A DNA stretch of 64,000 nt. Source: Rudanella lutea DSM 19387 (GTDB lineage: Bacteria > Bacteroidota > Bacteroidia > Cytophagales > Spirosomataceae). Shown here piece after piece: positions 59,745 through 64,000 of this stretch. The stretch's first letter is position 1. Each line of letters begins with the position of its first letter. The stretch covers positions 105,694 to 169,693 of the forward strand of contig NZ_KB913013.1 in the NCBI RefSeq assembly GCF_000383955.1, written 5' to 3'. The notes under the pieces were generated by a model. That model had not been told where the DNA came from and did no database searches. It was given only the letters and a program-made list of their open reading frames with translations. A program made the position numbers and the translations under genes.

Positions 59745-60443
59745 ATGACTCTTGCCATCATGCAACCCTACTTCTTGCCGTACATCGGGTATTTACAACT
59801 GATGAATACGGTTGATAAGTTTGTGTTTTATGATGACGTCGCCTTTATCAACCGGGGTTGGGTAAACCGTAACCGAATGCTACTTGGGGGTAAAGAACAC
59901 TTGTTCACGGTGCCGTTGCAGGGGGCCAGTCAAAACAAAACCATCCGGGAAATTGCCCTCAGCAGTGACCCAAAATGGCGCGGTAAATTGCTCAAAACAG
60001 TAGAACAGGGCTACCGGAAAGCCTCGCATTACGAAGTCGTGATGCCGATGCTGGAGCGAATTGTGAATTTTGAGGCCGACAATATCGCCGACTACATCTT
60101 TCACAGTTTCACCGAACTAACGACCTACCTTGATATTACAACCGCGCTGATTCCGTCGTCGACGATCTACGAAAATGGCCACCTGAAAGCGCAGGAGCGG
60201 ATTCTGGATATTTGTGGACAGGAGGGAGCCACTCATTACATCAATCCGATTGGTGGGCAGGAGTTGTATGATCGGGAGCGATTTGCCCAAGCCGGTGTCC
60301 AACTGAGCTTTATTAAGTCAAAACGGGTAGAATACACGCAGCAAGCGCCAGAGTTCGTACCTTGGCTGTCAATTCTGGATATTGTGATGGTCAACGACGT
60401 CAACGATGTCCGGGCTATGTTCGGTCTGTTCGAACTGGTATAA
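59745..60443 (+). CDS. WbqC-family protein
   Basis: 232 residues. The N-terminal IMQPYFLPYIGYLQLMNTVDKFVFYDDV and INRGWVNRNRMLL are the signature of the WbqC-like family, found in O-antigen loci; ATHYINPIGGQELYDRE and the terminal SILDIVMVNDVNDVRAMF also fit. Its chemistry is not established; in several clusters it goes with amino-sugar acylation. Cytosolic. Confidence 0.92.
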   Translation: MTLAIMQPYFLPYIGYLQLMNTVDKFVFYDDVAFINRGWVNRNRMLLGGKEHLFTVPLQGASQNKTIREIALSSDPKWRGKLLKTVEQGYRKASHYEVVMPMLERIVNFEADNIADYIFHSFTELTTYLDITTALIPSSTIYENGHLKAQERILDICGQEGATHYINPIGGQELYDRERFAQAGVQLSFIKSKRVEYTQQAPEFVPWLSILDIVMVNDVNDVRAMFGLFELV

Positions 60444-60545
60444 GTAACAGGCAGGCCGGGTGTGTCCATTGCACATAAGGCTTGAAATGAAGAATAGAAT
60501 AGGCCGCCCGACGGTCTGCTCAACCGCTAATTCGCTCAAAAACGT

Positions 60546-61199
60546 ATGGCAAAAGTAGTCATCTTTGGAATTCTGGATACGGCCGAACTGGCCCACTTCT
60601 ACCTGACGCACGACTCCGAGCACGAGGTGGTTGCGTTTACCGTCAACCGGGAATATATGAACGGTACGGAGTTTCGGGGGCTTCCGGTGGTAGCTTTCGA
60701 AGAGGTAGAAACGGTATTTACGCCGGGCGAATATCATTTCTTCGCGCCCATGACCGGGCGCGGCATGAACAAAAATCGGGAGCGTGTGTATCTGGAAGCC
60801 AAAGCAAAAGGATACCCGTTTATTTCGTATATCAGTTCCAAAGCAACGCACTTTGGCAACGAAATCGGCGAGAACTGCTTCATTCTGGAAGACAACACCA
60901 TTCAGCCGTTTACCACCATTGGCAACAATGTAGTACTTTGGAGTGGTAATCACATCGGGCACCACGGCCGGATCGACGATCACGTCTTTTTTACCTCGCA
61001 CGTGGTTATGTCGGGTCACTGCCATATTGGATCGTACAGCTTTTTTGGCGTCAACAGCACCATCCGCGACTACCTCAACGTCGCCGAGGGCACGCTGCTC
61101 GGTATGGCATCGGCGCTTTACAAAGACTCCGAGCCGTGGGGTGTCTACATTGGCAACCCGCCCAAAAAACTCCCCAAACCAAGCTACGAAACGTATTAG
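60546..61199 (+). CDS. PglD-like sugar O/N-acetyltransferase
   Basis: 217 residues. N-terminal Rossmann-like substrate domain (KVVIFGILDTAELAHFYL) and a left-handed beta-helix from about residue 95 (SKATHFGNEIGENCFILEDN; NVVLWSGNHIGHHGRIDDHV; SGHCHIGSYSFFGVNSTI), with the catalytic His in NHIGHHG. The C-terminus SEPWGVYIGNPPKKLPK is typical. It probably acetylates the amino sugar made by the DegT enzyme. A heptad repeat starts 2 nt after its stop. Confidence 0.92.
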   Translation: MAKVVIFGILDTAELAHFYLTHDSEHEVVAFTVNREYMNGTEFRGLPVVAFEEVETVFTPGEYHFFAPMTGRGMNKNRERVYLEAKAKGYPFISYISSKATHFGNEIGENCFILEDNTIQPFTTIGNNVVLWSGNHIGHHGRIDDHVFFTSHVVMSGHCHIGSYSFFGVNSTIRDYLNVAEGTLLGMASALYKDSEPWGVYIGNPPKKLPKPSYETY

Positions 61200-61200
61200 T

Positions 61201-61293
61201 CAGTGAGCAACGAACAGTGGACAACGAACAGTAGCAACAAAATACTGCTTCAACGTATCGCTGTTCGTTGTTCACTGTTCGTTGTTCACTGCT
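61201..61293. repeat. heptad-periodic inverted repeat (TTGTTCA/CTGTTCG class)
   Basis: Left arm 61201-61234 (CAGTGAG, CAACGAA, CAGTGGA, CAACGAA, CAGTAG); right arm 61261-61290 (CTGTTCG, TTGTTCA, CTGTTCG, TTGTTCA, CT). It fills the entire gap between two co-directional genes and ends 3 nt before the next ATG. Confidence 0.9.
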
Positions 61294-62487
61294 ATGAACC
61301 TACTGTTAATAGGACACGATGCCAACCGGGCCGGCGCACAGCTGGTACTGCTGCAACTCATGCGACTGCTGCGGGCACAAAACGTAACGATGCGCTTGCT
61401 GCTGGGTGAGGGAGGGCCGTTGCTGGCCGATTACCAGGCGTTGGCACCCGTGACCATCTGGCCCGCAGAGCCCGCCCACGTTGTCGGGCCGGTAGCCGAC
61501 AAGGTACTGGGCAAACTGGGAGTTTGGGAAAGTCGCTACCGCAAGCAGCAGGCTACCCGGCAGGCTACCCTCCGGCAGGAGCTTAACCTTGATGGCGTGG
61601 ATCTGGTGCTGGTTAATACTGTAACAAGTGCCCGCTGGTTCGGTCAATTGAACCTATCGCCTAAGGTGCCGGTGGTTACGTTTGTGCACGAGCTGGCCAT
61701 GTCGGTGCAGATGTACACCCGCCCCGATGAGCTTCGTTATTTGCTCGATCGGACCACGCATATGCTGGCTGTATCGAAAGCAACGGCTAATTATTACATG
61801 GAAGCGCACGGGTTCGATCCGGCCCGGATTACCCTGTTTACGCTGATCGATACGCCCCGGTTGGTTCAGAACGTCGACCGGGCGCGCGAAGCCGACGGAG
61901 CCGGGTTGGTTCGGCAGTTGGGTATTCCGCCCGACGCTATTCTGGTGGGCGGTTGTGGCAATGCCGAATGGCGTAAAGGCAACGATTTGTTTGTTTTGCT
62001 GGCCCGTTTGGTAGCTAATATGGCCCCGGCCGCGCCCATCTATTTCGTGTGGGTAGGGGTGCCTAAAGGCCCGTACCGCGACGAACTATGGCTTGATGTG
62101 CAAAAAGCCTGGCTCACGGAGCGGGTGCATTTTCTGGAGCCCACCCCCGATGTGCTGATGTACATGAGCCGCTTCAATATGTTTGCACTCACCTCGCGCG
62201 AGGACCCGTACCCGCTGGTCGTGCTCGAAGCGGGCTTGTGTGAAGTCCCCGTGATATGTTTTGCGGGAGCCGGTGGCTCGCCCGAACTGGTCGAGACGGA
62301 TGCGGGTGTGATAGTACCCTACCTGCATGTTGATGCCATGGCCCGCGCCATTGTTACCCTGGCCGAAGCACCCGAGCAGGCCCGACAGTTAGGGCAGCGG
62401 CTACGCGAAAAAGTACTCGAACGGCACCCCGCCGAGCAAGGCGTTAGTGTGCTGCTCAATCTATTCACAAAGCTATTGAACCCGTAA
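61294..62487 (+). CDS. glycosyltransferase family 4-type protein
   Basis: 397 residues from ATG 61294 (MNLLLIGHDANRAGAQ); an upstream TTG lies in the repeat and is rejected. GT-B fold: N-terminal GHDANRAGAQLVLLQLMRLL, linker VSKATANYYMEAHGF, nucleotide-sugar half AILVGGCGNAEWRKGNDLFV and the E-x7-E motif in REDPYPLVVLEAGLCEVPVI. It adds one sugar from a nucleotide donor on the cytosolic side. Confidence 0.92.
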   Translation: MNLLLIGHDANRAGAQLVLLQLMRLLRAQNVTMRLLLGEGGPLLADYQALAPVTIWPAEPAHVVGPVADKVLGKLGVWESRYRKQQATRQATLRQELNLDGVDLVLVNTVTSARWFGQLNLSPKVPVVTFVHELAMSVQMYTRPDELRYLLDRTTHMLAVSKATANYYMEAHGFDPARITLFTLIDTPRLVQNVDRAREADGAGLVRQLGIPPDAILVGGCGNAEWRKGNDLFVLLARLVANMAPAAPIYFVWVGVPKGPYRDELWLDVQKAWLTERVHFLEPTPDVLMYMSRFNMFALTSREDPYPLVVLEAGLCEVPVICFAGAGGSPELVETDAGVIVPYLHVDAMARAIVTLAEAPEQARQLGQRLREKVLERHPAEQGVSVLLNLFTKLLNP

Positions 62488-62562
62488 GCCTATCCCGAAA
62501 AAGCCGAAATCACCCGTTATAACCCCAAGTCGACTACGCGCCCGTTGAAAAATCTCGGACAT

Positions 62563-63666
62563 ATGCCCCAACTCGACGCTCTCCGCACGTTTGCGGTGGC
62601 GTTGGTAATTATTTACCATTGGTTCCCTACCGGCGTCGGTATCAACTGGTTGCCCAACGGCACTATTGGGGTTATGGTGTTTTTCGTGATCAGTGGGTTT
62701 CTTATTACGCGGATTCTGCTCGCCAACCGGGCCTCCATTCAGGCCGGGGCGAGTACGCTGGGCAATACGTATCGGAACTTCTTTATTCGGCGGGCGCTAC
62801 GAATTTTCCCGTTGTATTACCTGGTCATAACGGCCGTTTGGCTCCTCATTCCCGAAGCCTCCGATATCAACGAGCGCCCGTTGTACTTTTACCTCTACGG
62901 CTACAATATTCTGCTTCACCAAACCGGCAACTGGGCCGACCTGCTGTCGCCGTTCTGGACGCTGGGCGTTGAAGAACAGTTGTATCTGGTGTGGCCCTGG
63001 GTGGTGCTGTTGTTACCATCCCGGCGGCTGGTTAGCGTTATAGCGGGTATGGTTCTGACCGGGATTCTGTTTCGGGCGTATGGCTACAGTCAGGGCGACC
63101 TGGACGGGGTACTGACCCCTGCCAACCTGGACTCGTTCGGTTTGGGAGCGCTTTGGGCCTGGGTTACCGTACAGGTGCCCGATCAGATCCCCCGGTTTCG
63201 GTCGATGCTGAACGGTGCGGCCGGGATAGCGCTGGCGCTCATGGGGGTTTTGCTGTTCCTGCCCGACGACCATATCCTGGTGGTGCTGTTCGAACGGTTT
63301 GTAATTTCGATATTGGCCCTCTACCTGGTAGTGGGAGCGAGTTTTGGGTTCAAAGGGGGCGCGGGTCGTGTGCTCGATAACGGTGCCTTACAGTACATTG
63401 GCCGAATCAGCTATGGCCTGTATGTATTCCATATGATTGTTCCGGGTTATATTGTGCCGTTTGTGTTGCGGGTGATGAACCGGCTGCTACGCGGGCATGT
63501 ACCTGATTTGGGGTATTGGGGGCATCGGGCCTTCAGTTTGGCGGTGCTCATTGCAGTAGCCAGCGTATCATGGTATGCGTTTGAGAAGCCGATAAACTCG
63601 CTGAAACAATATTTTTCGTATAAAAACACACCAACCGACCGCCGAAAAGAGCATCCAACGGAATGA
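62563..63666 (+). CDS. acyltransferase 3 family membrane protein
   Basis: 367 residues from ATG 62563 (MPQLDALRTFAVALVI); a TTG 18 nt earlier is less likely. Ten or so membrane helices. The catalytic His is in ALVIIYHWFPTG, FFVISGFLITRILL and FFIRRALRIFPLYYLVI are the family's conserved Arg motif, and WTLGVEEQLYLVWPW follows. It O-acetylates (or otherwise acylates) a polysaccharide across the inner membrane. Confidence 0.93.
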   Translation: MPQLDALRTFAVALVIIYHWFPTGVGINWLPNGTIGVMVFFVISGFLITRILLANRASIQAGASTLGNTYRNFFIRRALRIFPLYYLVITAVWLLIPEASDINERPLYFYLYGYNILLHQTGNWADLLSPFWTLGVEEQLYLVWPWVVLLLPSRRLVSVIAGMVLTGILFRAYGYSQGDLDGVLTPANLDSFGLGALWAWVTVQVPDQIPRFRSMLNGAAGIALALMGVLLFLPDDHILVVLFERFVISILALYLVVGASFGFKGGAGRVLDNGALQYIGRISYGLYVFHMIVPGYIVPFVLRVMNRLLRGHVPDLGYWGHRAFSLAVLIAVASVSWYAFEKPINSLKQYFSYKNTPTDRRKEHPTE

Positions 63667-63718
63667 GGGTTAACCCGACCGCCGGCTCAACTTCGTTTGC
63701 GAATTCAGACCTCTTTTC

Positions 63719-64000
63719 ATGACCCTCGCATTTACCATTTGCTCCGTCAATTATCTGGCCCAGGCGCGTACCCTGGGCGATTCGTTACGACGTACCAATC
63801 CGGACTGGACGTATATCATTGGGCTGGTCGATGATTTGGCTGCGGCTAACCTCTCGGCCGACCTGATCCCCGACTTTCCGATGATCGAAGTGGCTAAAAT
63901 CGGGATTCCTGATTTTGAAGCCATGTGCGACCGGTATGATATTACCGAGTTGAATACGGCCGTGAAGCCGTTTTTCATCGATTACTTTTACGAGTCGTCG
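63719..64000 (+). CDS. glycosyltransferase, C-terminus beyond the window
   Basis: 94 codons from ATG 63719 to the window edge, no stop. Reads MTLAFTICSVNYLAQARTLG then DSLRRTNPDWTYIIGLVDD; later PDFEAMCDRYDITELNTAVK. A nucleotide-sugar Rossmann start (SVNYLAQARTLGDSL) and the ELNTAVKP segment are those of GT8-like/unnamed glycosyltransferases in Bacteroidota polysaccharide clusters. Continues the locus to the right. Confidence 0.75.
   Translation, partial: MTLAFTICSVNYLAQARTLGDSLRRTNPDWTYIIGLVDDLAAANLSADLIPDFPMIEVAKIGIPDFEAMCDRYDITELNTAVKPFFIDYFYESS

Overview
The window is a chromosomal stretch of a Bacteroidota bacterium, most likely of the Cytophagales family Spirosomataceae (Spirosoma/Rudanella-like). 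Supporting signs are an outer-membrane machinery typical of the phylum (TamL lipoprotein, DUF5723 protein, TonB receptor with a carboxypeptidase-regulatory plug extension, LptE), TAnnTTTG-type promoter boxes, near-absence of Shine-Dalgarno sites, the long form of IspG and a bifunctional chorismate mutase/prephenate dehydratase. Most of the window is GC-rich by eye; the first 1.5 kb is clearly AT-rich and looks acquired.

Layout. 1-1.6 kb: AT-rich edge with a tiny membrane protein overlapping a partial LPO_1073/Vpar_1526-like gene, then an orphan antitoxin-like gene. 1.9-4.1 kb: groES-groEL with a sigma-54-like promoter. 4.2-7.1 kb: an unknown protein and a DUF5723/thrombospondin-type-3 outer-membrane protein. 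15.4-7.4 kb (minus strand): tamL, miaB, sigma-54 activator, lptE, a TPR-like protein and secG, ending in a strong terminator. 15.4-18.2 kb: rRNA/tRNA methyltransferase, queuosine-precursor transporter and a Tat-exported Gfo/Idh-like protein. 18.5-20.4 kb: a pterin locus (PTPS of the C-x5-HGH type, FolE, SDR lacking the catalytic Tyr). 20.8-29.7 kb: a six-gene phosphonate-scavenging operon (PhnZ-type oxygenase, exported beta-propeller/phosphoesterase, TonB receptor, DUF5690 membrane protein, PhnX-like HAD hydrolase, FAD amine oxidase) closed by a 13-bp hairpin. 29.8-50 kb: housekeeping and transport genes (CDF, NUDIX, LysE, ispG, sugar MFS, aminotransferase, cytochrome c, two proteins with a possible metal role, DUF3822, CBS, RecD-like helicase, pheA, parE). 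50.2-64 kb: an exopolysaccharide/O-antigen locus (SLBB export protein, Wzz-like, Wzm/Wzt ABC exporter, DegT aminotransferase, GT-C-like protein, WbqC, PglD-like acetyltransferase, GT4, acyltransferase 3 and a partial glycosyltransferase) that runs off the right end.

The most unusual sequence-level feature is a set of about a dozen intergenic hairpins whose arms are built from 7-nt (sometimes 8-9-nt) words repeated in phase. Five loci use the same TTGTTCA/CTGTTCG vocabulary; others use different words with the same architecture. Several have been absorbed into genes: they encode the lipoprotein signal peptides of LptE and TamL and the last residues and stop codons of MiaB and IspG. A separate 15-bp in-frame minisatellite (Gly-Arg-Ala pentapeptides) occurs in two unrelated exported/membrane proteins 37 kb apart. 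No tRNA, rRNA, CRISPR array or transposase was recognised.
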